Part shown: positions 53,601-60,598 of the stretch, in pieces
How positions within the stretch are numbered: the first letter of the stretch is position 1
Layout of the letters: every line of letters starts with the position of its first letter
Assembly: GCF_009908165.1 (NCBI RefSeq)
Contig: NZ_JAAAUC010000006.1
Location: 1-64,000 of the forward strand
Length of the DNA: 64,000 bases
Origin: Frigidibacter albus
GTDB taxonomy: Bacteria > Pseudomonadota > Alphaproteobacteria > Rhodobacterales > Rhodobacteraceae
Reading direction: 5' to 3'
Translations under genes and position numbers: made by a program
The notes under the pieces: generated by a model
The model's input: the letters and a program-made list of their open reading frames with translations, nothing else
Databases searched by the model: none
What the model was told of the DNA's origin: nothing

Positions 53601-54568
53601 AGTTCGACCGCACCCGCCTGCGCGATCCTGACCTCTACGATACCCGCGTCGATGGCTCGCTGCGCATTCGCGGGCCGCTGGCCGGCGGAGCGAGCATCTC
53701 CGGCACGCTGCGGCTGGACGAGACCGAGATCCGCGTCCCCTCCACCGGGCTCGGCGGCGCGACGGCGATCCCGGATCTGGCCCATGTGGCCGAACCGGGC
53801 GACGTGCGTGCCACCCGCGGCCGGGCCGGGCTGCTGGAGACGGCGGGCGGCGGGTCCGGCGGCACCTCGCGGCCCTATGGGCTCGACGTGCGGGTGATCG
53901 CGCTGAACCAGATCTTCGTGCGTGGCCGCGGGCTCGATGCCGAGCTTGGCGGACAGGTGCGCCTGCTGGGAACCACCGCCAATGTGCAGCCGCAGGGCCG
54001 GTTCGAGCTGATCCGCGGCCGGCTCGACATCCTGGGCCAGCGGTTCGACCTCGATGAGGGGTTGATCGAGCTGCAGGGCAGCCTTCAGCCCTATATCCGC
54101 TTCTCGGCCTCGACCGAGACGGAGGGGGATACCGCCTCCATCGTGATCTCTGGCCCGGCCTACGAGCCTGATATCAGCTTCGTCTCCTCGTCCGGCCTGC
54201 CCGAGGAGGAGGTACTGGCGCGGCTGCTGTTCGGGCGCGGGCTCGACAATATCTCGCCCCTGCAGGCGGCGCAGCTGGCCTCGGCGGTGGCGACGCTTGC
54301 GGGAAGCGGCGGCGAGGGGATCATCGGGCGGCTGCGGCAGAACTTCGGGCTCGACGACTTCGACCTGACCACCGATGCCGATGGCAATGCGGCGGTGCGG
54401 GCCGGCAAGTATCTGTCCGAAAACGTCTATACCGATGTGACCGTGGGGGCCGAGGGCAACAGCTCGATCAGCCTCAACCTCGATGTGACAAGCAACATCG
54501 TCATCCGCGGCGAGGTGGAAGCCACTGGCAATTCCGGCCTCGGGGTCTTCTTCGAAAAGGACTACTGA
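50693..54568 (+). CDS. tamB: Translocation and assembly module protein TamB
   Basis: TamB is the AsmA-like periplasm-spanning partner of TamA. The 1291-residue protein starts with a signal/anchor (MMMQRLFPLALCLFLPLTAVAQ), continues as a very long repetitive beta-rich region (repeated patterns such as LDFADLSVMGGPYRGSLSVEA, LNLPNLSVLGGGYRGQLAAEA), and ends in the conserved DUF490/TamB domain (FELIRGRLDILGQRFDLDEG, VARLLFGRGLDNISPLQAAQLA) and a C-terminal GVFFEKDY. The internal near-repeats at about 605-720 are visible in both protein and DNA. It overlaps the tamA stop by one base. Confidence 0.93.
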   Translation: MMMQRLFPLALCLFLPLTAVAQEAAETAQSDADRGWLTEFLEENLSSAGRDVRVEGFAGAFSSRATFTSMSFADDDGVWLTIRDGAIQWNRSALLAGRIEIRELTAAEIDLPRTPGSGEEGTDLPTPEASGFALPELPVSVQIGTLRADRVVLGEPIFGAEAVFSLEGTGQLAGGEGSVELTVNRIDGAEGELSFTGAYANETRQATVDLLLSEGADGIATTLIGLPGAPALTLAVNGSGPIDDFGADVVLTTNGEPRLSGRVELLAQVPEGQTEPVRSFRVDLGGDVAPLFLPAYRDFFGTEIRLVAAGARQPTGELALSDLSLQARGIDLRGKLQVGADGLPVLADLSARLGLEDGSEMILPGSGEPTRLRAAVLKLGFDAAEGPDWTLAGEVMGLQQSGIGIARLRLDGAGQIQRPAEAGDPAAVTAGFDFAATGISTEDEVLAQAIGPRLTGRAQVDWQAGGALEISDLVAEGADYGLNANATITGLDSAFTIDGSAQARLDNLTRFSGVAGRPLSGAADADLSGSYGLLSGIIDVTAEVAGTDLTADIAELDALLAGRSRIAASIRRDETGTELRSLTLRAGTLAADASGTLATGASNLTATLDFADLSVMGGPYRGSLSVEAGLQQAGEVNRFTVSGSGSDLAVGIAEADGLLAGTTALTFVGSEMDGAITLETAQIGNPQITLDASGRYEAGASDLAATLNLPNLSVLGGGYRGQLAAEARVTETGPVQRLELTGTGTGLAIGQAEADRVLAGTTQLDLAAEMEAGAIRVDRFNLTNPQLTASATALAEGEARSVEIDARLANMALLVPGFPGALTVTGTAEDIGGSYRLDLTGQGPGGTNARVSGTVAGDFGTADLAITGGAQAGLANPFIAPQSVEGPLSFDLRLNGAPGLPALSGRISTTGARFSAPTAGIAIEQLSASADLSGGRAQLTADARVQEGGRIGVSGPVTLSAPFDGDLTVEFDRTRLRDPDLYDTRVDGSLRIRGPLAGGASISGTLRLDETEIRVPSTGLGGATAIPDLAHVAEPGDVRATRGRAGLLETAGGGSGGTSRPYGLDVRVIALNQIFVRGRGLDAELGGQVRLLGTTANVQPQGRFELIRGRLDILGQRFDLDEGLIELQGSLQPYIRFSASTETEGDTASIVISGPAYEPDISFVSSSGLPEEEVLARLLFGRGLDNISPLQAAQLASAVATLAGSGGEGIIGRLRQNFGLDDFDLTTDADGNAAVRAGKYLSENVYTDVTVGAEGNSSISLNLDVTSNIVIRGEVEATGNSGLGVFFEKDY

Positions 54569-54584
54569 CCCACCGATCCGGCAT

Positions 54585-54607
54585 GACGGCCCCGGAAAAG
54601 GGCCGTC
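54585..54607 (+). terminator. Hairpin after tamB
   Basis: GACGGCCC and GGGCCGTC form an 8-bp stem with a 7-base loop 17 bp after the tamB stop. It lacks a T-run and may act only weakly. Confidence 0.45.
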
Positions 54608-54657
54608 TAACGCCAGATGGAGCCTTCGGGTTCCCGAAATCTCAAACCTTTCTTTCA

Positions 54658-54682
54658 GGAACTAGCCCCGCACAAACTGGTT
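54658..54682 (+). promoter_or_regulatory. EcfG-type promoter for the PRC-barrel gene
   Basis: GGAAC (54658-54662) is followed by 17 bases and GTT (54680-54682), the EcfG pattern. The -10 element is 55 bp before the ATG at 54738. The general stress regulators are encoded just downstream, which strengthens the call. Confidence 0.7.
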
Positions 54683-54737
54683 GTTAGGGCATAGCAAGGG
54701 CCACACACGGCCTGACCCGAACTGAAAGGAATGCGAC

Positions 54738-55793
54738 ATGAACAAGCTTCTTGCATCGACCGCAATCGTTGCGATGACGGCTCTGCCGCTGGCCGCACAG
54801 ACCACCACCACCGAAACCACTTCGCCGGAAACCACCGCGCCGATGTCGACGGACAGCACCGCGCCCTCGACCACCGGCTCGGCCACCATGGATGCCACCA
54901 CCGACAGCGCCACGGACGCCACCGCCGCTGACACCGCCGGCACCGACACGATGGGAACGGGCGACTTTTCCTACACCGCCATGGATGACGAGCTGATGGC
55001 GTCGGAGTTCATCGGCCAGACCGTCTATGTGTCGGAAGGCACCGTCGATCTGACCGCCGGCAACAACGCCGACTGGGAGAGCGTCGGCGATATCAGCGAC
55101 GTGGTGATGAGCCGTGAAGGCGAAGCCCAGGCGATCCTCGTGGATGTCGGAGGCTTCTTGGGCATTGGCGCGAAGACCGTTGCCGTGGACATTGAACAAC
55201 TGAACATCGTGTCCGATGGCGAAAGCGCTGACGAGTACTTCGTGGTCTTCACCGCAACCCGCGAAGCACTGGAAAATGCGCCCGAGTTCGTCAGCGCCGA
55301 CGAAGCTGACGCCGCGATGGACACCACCGCGACCGACAGCACGATGGCTGCCGACACCACGACGGCACCGGCCGCCACCGACACCATGGCGACCGACACC
55401 ACGACTGCCGACACCACGGCGACCGACACCACCACCGGCATGGCCACCGACACGACCACGGGCATGGCTGATGGCACCACGACGTCGGATGACCCGATGG
55501 CCGGTCTGATCGACCCGACCACGCTGACCGCCGAGCAGCTGCAAGGCGCCCCCGTCTATGACGCCAGTGACGAGCGCATCGGCGACATCTCGGAGCTGGT
55601 CGTCGCTGCTGACGGCACCATCACCGAGGCCGTGATCGATATCGGCGGCTTCCTCGGGATCGGCGCCAAGCCGGTTGCTCTGAACTTCGAGCAGCTGCAG
55701 GTCATGGCTGAAGATGCGGACGGAACGGGTGTGCGTATCCACCTGAACGCGACCGAAGAAGAACTGGAAGCGATGCCCGAATACGAGGGCTGA
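54738..55793 (+). CDS. Exported protein with two PRC-barrel domains and Thr-rich linkers
   Basis: A 351-residue exported protein: signal peptide MNKLLASTAIVAMTALPLAA, a Thr/Ser/Asp-rich linker (about 21-75), a first PRC-barrel domain (GDISDVVMSREGEAQAILVDVGGFLGIGAKTVAVD pattern), a second low-complexity linker of repeated TTTADTTATDTTTG-like units (about 190-255), and a second PRC-barrel (IGDISELVVAADGTITEAVI; GGFLGIGAKPVALNFEQL). The two barrels share GGFLGIGAK, so the gene grew by internal duplication. PRC-barrel proteins bind partners or are stress induced; this one has an EcfG-type promoter. The exact job is unknown. Confidence 0.85.
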   Translation: MNKLLASTAIVAMTALPLAAQTTTTETTSPETTAPMSTDSTAPSTTGSATMDATTDSATDATAADTAGTDTMGTGDFSYTAMDDELMASEFIGQTVYVSEGTVDLTAGNNADWESVGDISDVVMSREGEAQAILVDVGGFLGIGAKTVAVDIEQLNIVSDGESADEYFVVFTATREALENAPEFVSADEADAAMDTTATDSTMAADTTTAPAATDTMATDTTTADTTATDTTTGMATDTTTGMADGTTTSDDPMAGLIDPTTLTAEQLQGAPVYDASDERIGDISELVVAADGTITEAVIDIGGFLGIGAKPVALNFEQLQVMAEDADGTGVRIHLNATEEELEAMPEYEG

Positions 55794-55818
55794 GAAACCC
55801 AGTAGCGTTACGAGTTCA

Positions 55819-55850
55819 AGGCCCGGGTAATCGCCCGGGCCTATTCGTTT
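55819..55850 (+). terminator. Intrinsic terminator of the PRC-barrel gene
   Basis: AGGCCCGGG and CCCGGGCCT form a perfect 9-bp stem with a 6-base loop, followed by ATTCGTTT, 25 bp after the stop. The sequence from 55851 to the end of the kinase gene at 56068 holds no gene I can support; it contains a GC hairpin (GGGCCGGGG with CCCCGGCCC) near 55934-55959. Confidence 0.75.
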
Positions 55851-56067
55851 GGACGTCAGGGAAGTAAGGCAGTGCCCCTTGGCGCAGACCAGTGCGGCGG
55901 CAGGTGCCTGGCGCCGCGGCTCGGGGGCGCATTGGGCCGGGGATGGGCACCCCCGGCCCTCGACGCAAACGAAGGGAGCCCCGCAGCCCCCATTCAATGG
56001 GGCGATGCGGTCAAGCCGGAAGCTTCGTCAAGCGGAGCGTGGGATGCCGATGTGCCGGGCCGCAGGG

Positions 56068-57816
56068 TCAGACCTTCGGCGGGCCGTCAGCCGGGGGGAT
56101 GCCGCCAATCTCGAAACGCACGCTCAGGCGGTACTCGCCGTCGGCGCTGACGATCTCGACCATGCTGTCCAGCTGGCCGGCGAAAGCATTGATCAACTTG
56201 GTGCCGATGCCCGGCGCATCGCCCTCGGCCCGTTCCGGCACTTTTGAGCCCTGCGAATTCACGATCGCCAGTGTGGCGGTGCCGTCCTTCCCGTCGTGCA
56301 ATGTCAGCCGGATCCAGCGCTGACCACCGCCCTCGGGCGCGCTGGCATATTTCACCGCATTCGTCAGCGCCTCGGTCGCCAGCAGCGACACCGGAACCGC
56401 CTGATCGGGATAGAGGGTCACCGGCGCAAAATCCGTGCGGATATCGAGGTTCGACCCCGGGGCCACCGACATCATCGTCATCTGGCTGACGATATCGCCC
56501 AGAAGCTGATCGGCCTGCACGGCCGACAGGGTTTCCGCCTGATAGAGATTGCGGTGGATGGTGGCGAGGCTGGCAACCCGGTCCTGCACGCTTTTCAGCA
56601 CCCGCCGCGCGCCCGGCTCGTTCACCTGCCGGATCTGCATGTTCATGATCGAGGCGATCAGCTGCAGGTTGTTCTTCACCCGGTGGTGGATTTCCTTCAG
56701 CAGCACGGTCTTTTCCTGCAGCGAGGCTTCCAGCTCTGCCTCATCGCGGATCAGGATGCGGGCGAGGTTGTGGAAGGTCTGGCTGACATCGGCGATCTCG
56801 GCCGGGGCGTCCTTGAGGATGTCCGGCGGGGTGTCGCGGCGGCCGAGCGCAAAGCGCCGCATCTGGCCACGCAGTTCCCGCACATGGCGAATGACAAGCC
56901 GGTCCACGGCCGCATAGGCGACCAGCAGGCTGGTGATCCACATCGTCAGCGGGAACAGCAGGGTCGAGGGCGCAATCAGGTCGCGGCCCAGTTGCGCCTG
57001 CTCGGGCGGCCAGCTGCCGACGACATGCACCAGGTTCGGCACCAGATCGAGCACGGCAAACACCCTGGTGCGGCCTTCACCATCGCGGGACCGGAAGATG
57101 ACCTCGTCACTGTCCACCAGCGTCGAGGCTTCGCGTCCCATTGGCAGCACCTTCGGCACCTCGGCCAGCAGGTGGTTTTCCACGAACAGAGGCTCGCCGA
57201 CATGGTTGAACATGACGATGTTCACATCGCGATCCCGCCCCCGGCGCGAGCGCAGCAGCTCCAGTGTCGAATGCTTGACCGACAGCGCCAGCATCCCCAG
57301 CAGCACGCCATCCTTGCTGACCGGCTGCGACACGATCAGCACCGGCTCGCGCGACACCTCGCCCGTGGCATTGGCAGTCACCATCGCGCGCGGCGCCGCA
57401 AGGAATGCCTTGTAGGTCGGGCTTTGGGTCATGTCGCGGGCCTCGGCCCTCGACGAGCAGGTCATCTGGCCGTTGGTCGGGATGAAGCCGGCAAAGGCAT
57501 AGATCGGGCTGCGCCCCACATAATCGCCCAAAAGCTTGGAGCAGGCGGCGTTGTCCCCCACCGCTTCGAGCAGCGCCTGCGACAGTGCTTCCGACGCGCC
57601 AAGCGCGCTTTCGATCATCGCGCGCTCACCCGCTGCCGCATTCGAGGTGCGCTGCAGAAGAGCCGACTCTGCGGCCCGCTCTGCATCCTCGGCCATGCGC
57701 CAGGTCTGCACCAGCGCGATGGTCCCCAAGGGCAACAAGGCCACAGACAGAAGAAAGGCCAGGCGAAAGCCCAGCCGTTCCGTGAATTTCAGTTTTCCCC
57801 GCAGCCCGGCTTTCAT
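56068..57816 (-). CDS. Sensor histidine kinase (HisKA_2/HWE type) of the general stress response, PhyK-like
   Basis: A 582-residue inner membrane kinase that probably phosphorylates PhyR. One membrane helix lies near residues 17-38 and a second near 283-305, bracketing a periplasmic Cache-like sensor domain with two cysteines. After a HAMP-like linker comes the HisKA_2 H-box EIHHRVKNNLQLIASIMNMQ (phospho-acceptor His at about 378), then the HATPase with ATEALTNAVKYA and GIGTKLINAF. It begins 4 bp after the ecfG stop, so nepR, ecfG and the kinase form one operon divergent from phyR, the canonical stress-response locus. Confidence 0.9.
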   Translation of the reverse strand: MKAGLRGKLKFTERLGFRLAFLLSVALLPLGTIALVQTWRMAEDAERAAESALLQRTSNAAAGERAMIESALGASEALSQALLEAVGDNAACSKLLGDYVGRSPIYAFAGFIPTNGQMTCSSRAEARDMTQSPTYKAFLAAPRAMVTANATGEVSREPVLIVSQPVSKDGVLLGMLALSVKHSTLELLRSRRGRDRDVNIVMFNHVGEPLFVENHLLAEVPKVLPMGREASTLVDSDEVIFRSRDGEGRTRVFAVLDLVPNLVHVVGSWPPEQAQLGRDLIAPSTLLFPLTMWITSLLVAYAAVDRLVIRHVRELRGQMRRFALGRRDTPPDILKDAPAEIADVSQTFHNLARILIRDEAELEASLQEKTVLLKEIHHRVKNNLQLIASIMNMQIRQVNEPGARRVLKSVQDRVASLATIHRNLYQAETLSAVQADQLLGDIVSQMTMMSVAPGSNLDIRTDFAPVTLYPDQAVPVSLLATEALTNAVKYASAPEGGGQRWIRLTLHDGKDGTATLAIVNSQGSKVPERAEGDAPGIGTKLINAFAGQLDSMVEIVSADGEYRLSVRFEIGGIPPADGPPKV

Positions 57817-57820
57817 GCCG

Positions 57821-58381
57821 TCACCCCGATGAGGCGGACGCTGCCATCACGGCCATGGTTGCGGGATCGGTCATGGTCAGCTCCTCGCCTTCAGCCAGTT
57901 GCAGCAGCTCTGCCAGCCGCTTGCGGCCGCGGTTGGCGCGGCTCTTGATGGTGCCGACCGCCACGCCGCACATCTGCGCAGCTTCCTCATACGCAAAGCC
58001 CGAGGCTCCGACAAGGATCAGCGCCTCGCGCTGTTCATCGGGAAGTTGCTCGAACGCCACCCGGAAATCGGCCAGCGCCAGCCGTCCGTCATGGTCGGGC
58101 TTGGTCGCCAGCCGGCTGGCATGGATGCCATCGACATCGGCAACCTCGCGCCTTGTCTTGCGGCGGGCCGAGTAGAAGGTGTTGCGCAGGATGGTGAACA
58201 GCCAGGCGCGCAGGTTGGTACCGCGCTGGAAGCGGTCGATATTGCTCCAGGCCTTCAGGATCGTGTCCTGCACCAGATCATCCGCCGCCGACGAATTGCG
58301 CGTCAGGCTGAGCGCGAAGGCACGCAGGGCGCCGAGATGTGTGACCAGCTCGTCGCGCGGATCAACGGAACCGTCGTTCAT
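57821..58381 (-). CDS. ecfG: General stress response ECF sigma factor EcfG
   Basis: EcfG directs RNA polymerase to general stress promoters (GGAAC-N16/17-CGTT). The 186-residue protein has region 2 (LRAFALSLTRNSSAADDLVQDTILKAW; LRAWLFTILRNTFYSARRK) and region 4 (FEQLPDEQREALILVGASGFAYEEAAQMCGVAVGTIKSR pattern), typical of the ECF15/EcfG group. The ATG overlaps the nepR stop (ATGA), so anti-sigma factor and sigma factor are translationally coupled. A promoter of its own type lies upstream of nepR, implying autoregulation. Confidence 0.94.
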   Translation of the reverse strand: MNDGSVDPRDELVTHLGALRAFALSLTRNSSAADDLVQDTILKAWSNIDRFQRGTNLRAWLFTILRNTFYSARRKTRREVADVDGIHASRLATKPDHDGRLALADFRVAFEQLPDEQREALILVGASGFAYEEAAQMCGVAVGTIKSRANRGRKRLAELLQLAEGEELTMTDPATMAVMAASASSG

Positions 58382-58533
58382 TTTTCGCGGTCCTGTTCCT
58401 TGAGCTGCTGAAGGAGCTGCATAAGCTTGTCGGGAACCGATTCCTCCACCATCTGCTGGTAGACACGCCTTAGATTTTCATCAATCTGGCGTTCCACGGT
58501 GGGCTTGCTCTCTTCGGGTCCGCTCGATTTCAT
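58378..58533 (-). CDS. nepR: Anti-sigma factor NepR
   Basis: A 51-residue protein read directly from the minus strand: it starts MKSSGPEESKPTVERQIDEN and contains LRRVYQQMVEESVPDKLMQLL followed by a short charged tail. The LRxVYxxxVxExVPDxLxxLL pattern is the NepR signature. NepR sequesters EcfG until phosphorylated PhyR binds it by mimicking a sigma factor. The small size and the position between the phyR promoter region and ecfG (ATGA overlap) make the identification secure. Its start lies 43 bp downstream of an EcfG-type -10 element. Confidence 0.95.
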   Translation of the reverse strand: MKSSGPEESKPTVERQIDENLRRVYQQMVEESVPDKLMQLLQQLKEQDREK

Positions 58534-58569
58534 GCTGCTTCCCAGGTCGTATTTTTATTCACGCGCGCT

Positions 58570-58601
58570 GGAACCAAACTAGAGCGCAGGAGTTTGGTTC
58601 C
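58570..58601. promoter_or_regulatory. Palindromic divergent EcfG promoter pair (phyR and nepR-ecfG)
   Basis: GGAACCAAACT (58570-58580) and AGTTTGGTTCC (58591-58601) are perfect 11-bp inverted arms. On the plus strand GGAAC-N17-GTT serves phyR (-10 at 58592-58594, 38 bp before its ATG). On the minus strand the mirror image GGAAC-N17-GTT serves nepR-ecfG (-10 at 58579-58577). Each arm supplies the -35 of one promoter and the -10 of the other, so the two promoters occupy the same 32 bp. Confidence 0.8.
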
Positions 58602-58631
58602 CTGAAAAACTAAAAAATTGTCGGAGATGAC

Positions 58632-59444
58632 ATGACAGACGGGAAATCGACGGACATCACTGCGGCGATCGGGCCGGAGCTTCCGTTCCTGCGTCGCTAT
58701 GCGCGCGCATTGACCGGCAGCCAAGGCACGGGCGACCGCTATGCGGTGGCCACGCTGGAGGCGATTCTGGCGGATCGGTCGATGTTCGAAGGCGATCTGC
58801 CGCCCCGTGTCGCCCTGTTCCGCGCCTTTCACGCCATCTGGTCGTCGGCCGGGGCGCCGGTTGCCGAAGGCGGCACCGATGCGCTGGAAGCCCGCGCGCA
58901 GGTCCACCTGTCCAACCTGACCCGCAACACCCGCGAGGCGCTGCTGCTGCGCACCATCGAGGAAATGCGCTTCGACCAGATCGCACAAATCATGGATGTG
59001 ACCCAGTCCGAGGCCGAAGAACTGGTGACCATCGCCATGAACGAGATGGAGCGTACCGTTCTGGGCCATGTGATGATCATCGAGGACGAAACGATCATCG
59101 CCATGGATATTCAGAGCATCGTGCAGTCCATGGGCCACCGCGTCACCGGCATCGCCCGCACCCGCGAACAGGCCGTCGCGCTGAGCCGGAAAGAGCGTCC
59201 GAATCTCGTTCTGGCTGACATCCAGCTTGCCGACAACTCCTCGGGCGTCGATGCCGTGAACGACATTCTTGCCGAACTGGGCGATATCCCGGTGATCTTC
59301 ATCACCGCCTTCCCCGAGCGCCTGCTGACCGGCGAGCGGCCGGAGCCGGCCTTCCTGATCTCGAAGCCCTATCTGGAAGAGCAGGTCCGCTCTGCCGTCA
59401 GCCAGGCGATGTTCTTCGCGTCCACCGAAACGCTGGCCGCCTGA
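58632..59444 (+). CDS. phyR: Response regulator PhyR (sigma-factor mimic)
   Basis: PhyR is the switch of the general stress response: once phosphorylated, its sigma-like domain takes NepR away from EcfG. The 270-residue protein has an N-terminal ECF-sigma-like domain (FLRRYARALTGSQGTGDRYA; LRTIEEMRFDQIAQIMDVTQ pattern) and a C-terminal receiver with acidic residues in MIIEDETIIAMDI, D196 in LVLADIQLADNSSGVDA, T in FITAFPE and K in ISKPYLEE. It is divergent from nepR-ecfG, sharing a palindromic promoter, and is closed by a strong terminator. Confidence 0.96.
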   Translation: MTDGKSTDITAAIGPELPFLRRYARALTGSQGTGDRYAVATLEAILADRSMFEGDLPPRVALFRAFHAIWSSAGAPVAEGGTDALEARAQVHLSNLTRNTREALLLRTIEEMRFDQIAQIMDVTQSEAEELVTIAMNEMERTVLGHVMIIEDETIIAMDIQSIVQSMGHRVTGIARTREQAVALSRKERPNLVLADIQLADNSSGVDAVNDILAELGDIPVIFITAFPERLLTGERPEPAFLISKPYLEEQVRSAVSQAMFFASTETLAA

Positions 59445-59465
59445 CTGCCTGCGCCCGATGCACGA

Positions 59466-59490
59466 AAGGCCGCCCTCGGGCGGCCTTTTT
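59466..59490 (+). terminator. Intrinsic terminator of phyR
   Basis: AAGGCCGCCC and GGGCGGCCTT form a perfect 10-bp stem around two bases, followed by TTT. It lies 22 bp after the phyR stop and also faces the convergent DUF1328 gene. Confidence 0.9.
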
Positions 59491-59499
59491 GCATTGTCG

Positions 59500-59667
59500 T
59501 CATGTCTGGGCGCGAATGGCCCGTGCGATCAGCGTCAGCACGAACAGCGCGAGGAAGACGAAGAACAGCACCTGCGCCACGCCGGCAGAGACGGTGGCGA
59601 GCCCACCAAAGCCAAACATGCCGGTGATCAGGGCGATGACGAAGAAAACGGCGGCCCAGTAAAGCAT
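59500..59667 (-). CDS. DUF1328 (YtjA-like) small membrane protein
   Basis: A 55-residue protein with two membrane helices ([20 protein letters not shown] and [21 protein letters not shown]), the standard pattern of the DUF1328 family, found across Proteobacteria without a known function. The ATG at 59667 follows an AAAGGAG site. An exact EcfG promoter match (GGAAC-N16-CGTT) ends 87 bp upstream, indicating induction in the general stress response. It is convergent with phyR. Confidence 0.9.
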   Translation of the reverse strand: MLYWAAVFFVIALITGMFGFGGLATVSAGVAQVLFFVFLALFVLTLIARAIRAQT

Positions 59668-59753
59668 GGGGTCTCCTTTCACTCTCGAGGAACGCAGTTT
59701 TGGTGCCTGGGCGCCCGGGTCATTGACGCCGCGAGGCACCTGGTTGACAATCG

Positions 59754-59778
59754 AACGCGCCAATCCGGGGACAGTTCC
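59754..59778 (-). promoter_or_regulatory. EcfG-type promoter for the DUF1328 gene
   Basis: On the minus strand GGAAC (59778-59774), 16 bases and CGTT (59757-59754) match the full EcfG consensus. The next gene in that direction is the DUF1328 protein at 59667. Confidence 0.75.
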
Positions 59779-59819
59779 AAAATGCCGCAGCCGCGCAGCG
59801 CGACTTTGCAGGTGCGAAA

Positions 59820-59845
59820 GGAACCGGAAGCGAGGACGGCGCGTT
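59820..59845 (+). promoter_or_regulatory. EcfG-type promoter for the DUF883 gene
   Basis: GGAAC (59820-59824), 17 bases and CGTT (59842-59845) match the EcfG consensus 39 bp before the ATG at 59884. It is divergent from the promoter of the DUF1328 gene in the same intergenic region. Confidence 0.75.
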
Positions 59846-59883
59846 GATCGGGCAACAGAAACATATCCTGAAGGAGACGTGAC

Positions 59884-60231
59884 ATGGCTCGCGCACCCGA
59901 ACTTCCGACCGGCAACGGCAATGGCAAGGCGCTTGATGCCGATTACGCCGCTCTGAGCGATCAGATTTCCTCGTTGAAGGCCGATCTGGCCAACATCACC
60001 GGTACGCTGGCCGACATGGGCCGACATCAGGGCGCCTCGGCTGTCGAAGCCGCCAAATACCGCGCCGAACAGCTGCGCGACATGAGCTCGGAGCAGGTCG
60101 AGGCGCTGCGCCTTCGCGCCAACGACGCCGCCGCGCAGGCCGATGCCTTCGTCAAAGAGCGTCCGGCGACCGCCGTTGGCGTGGCCGCGGCCCTTGGCTT
60201 CGTGCTGGGTCTCCTGACCGCCAAGCGCTGA
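59884..60231 (+). CDS. DUF883 (ElaB/YqjD-type) stress-associated membrane protein
   Basis: A 115-residue protein with a long amphipathic helical region ([21 protein letters not shown]... [19 protein letters not shown]) and a C-terminal membrane helix with the family ending [22 protein letters not shown]. Escherichia coli relatives (ElaB, YqjD) are tail-anchored, stationary-phase proteins that bind ribosomes. An AAGGAG site lies 8 bp before the ATG and an EcfG promoter 39 bp upstream. The holin-like gene follows 7 bp later, so the two should be co-transcribed. Confidence 0.9.
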   Translation: MARAPELPTGNGNGKALDADYAALSDQISSLKADLANITGTLADMGRHQGASAVEAAKYRAEQLRDMSSEQVEALRLRANDAAAQADAFVKERPATAVGVAAALGFVLGLLTAKR

Positions 60232-60238
60232 GGGCAGG

Positions 60239-60598
60239 ATGCTCAAAGGGCTCCTGACCGACGTTCAGGTTACTGTGGAACGGACTGCCCGACGGGCGGT
60301 CCGTTCTGCCGTGCTGGGCGCCTTTGCTGCGCTGTTCGCGCTGATCGCGCTGGGGTTTCTCACCGCCGCGGGTTTCATCGCGCTGATGGTGGAATATGGC
60401 CCGGTCGCAGCGGCGTTGACGCTGGGGATTGGCTATCTGGTGCTGGCCGCGCTGTTCCTGGTCGCGATGGCCAGCGGGCGCACACCGGCGCCGCCGCCTC
60501 CGCCGGTGGAAAAACCGCGCCCGCCGCTGGCTGATGCCTTCTTGCTCGGCATGGAAGCCGGCCGCGGCTTTGCCCGCGGACGTCGCGGCGACACCTAA
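60239..60598 (+). CDS. Phage holin-like / Holin-X (DUF1469-type) membrane protein
   Basis: A 119-residue protein with two membrane helices ([21 protein letters not shown] and [22 protein letters not shown]) and a proline-rich cytoplasmic tail ([16 protein letters not shown]). It fits the holin-X/YqjE-like family that usually accompanies ElaB/YqjD proteins, as here, and it is not evidence of a prophage. The end overlaps the convergent yihY gene by 4 bp. Confidence 0.75.
   Translation: MLKGLLTDVQVTVERTARRAVRSAVLGAFAALFALIALGFLTAAGFIALMVEYGPVAAALTLGIGYLVLAALFLVAMASGRTPAPPPPPVEKPRPPLADAFLLGMEAGRGFARGRRGDT

Noticed and set aside
50666-53785. Minus-strand open frame of 1039 codons opposite tamB
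   Set aside because: Antisense shadow of the repetitive TamB coding region; no domain and unnatural composition.
60239-60598. Prophage remnant suggested by a holin-like protein
   Set aside because: The gene pairs with an ElaB/YqjD-type gene, a common chromosomal stress pair; no other phage gene is present.
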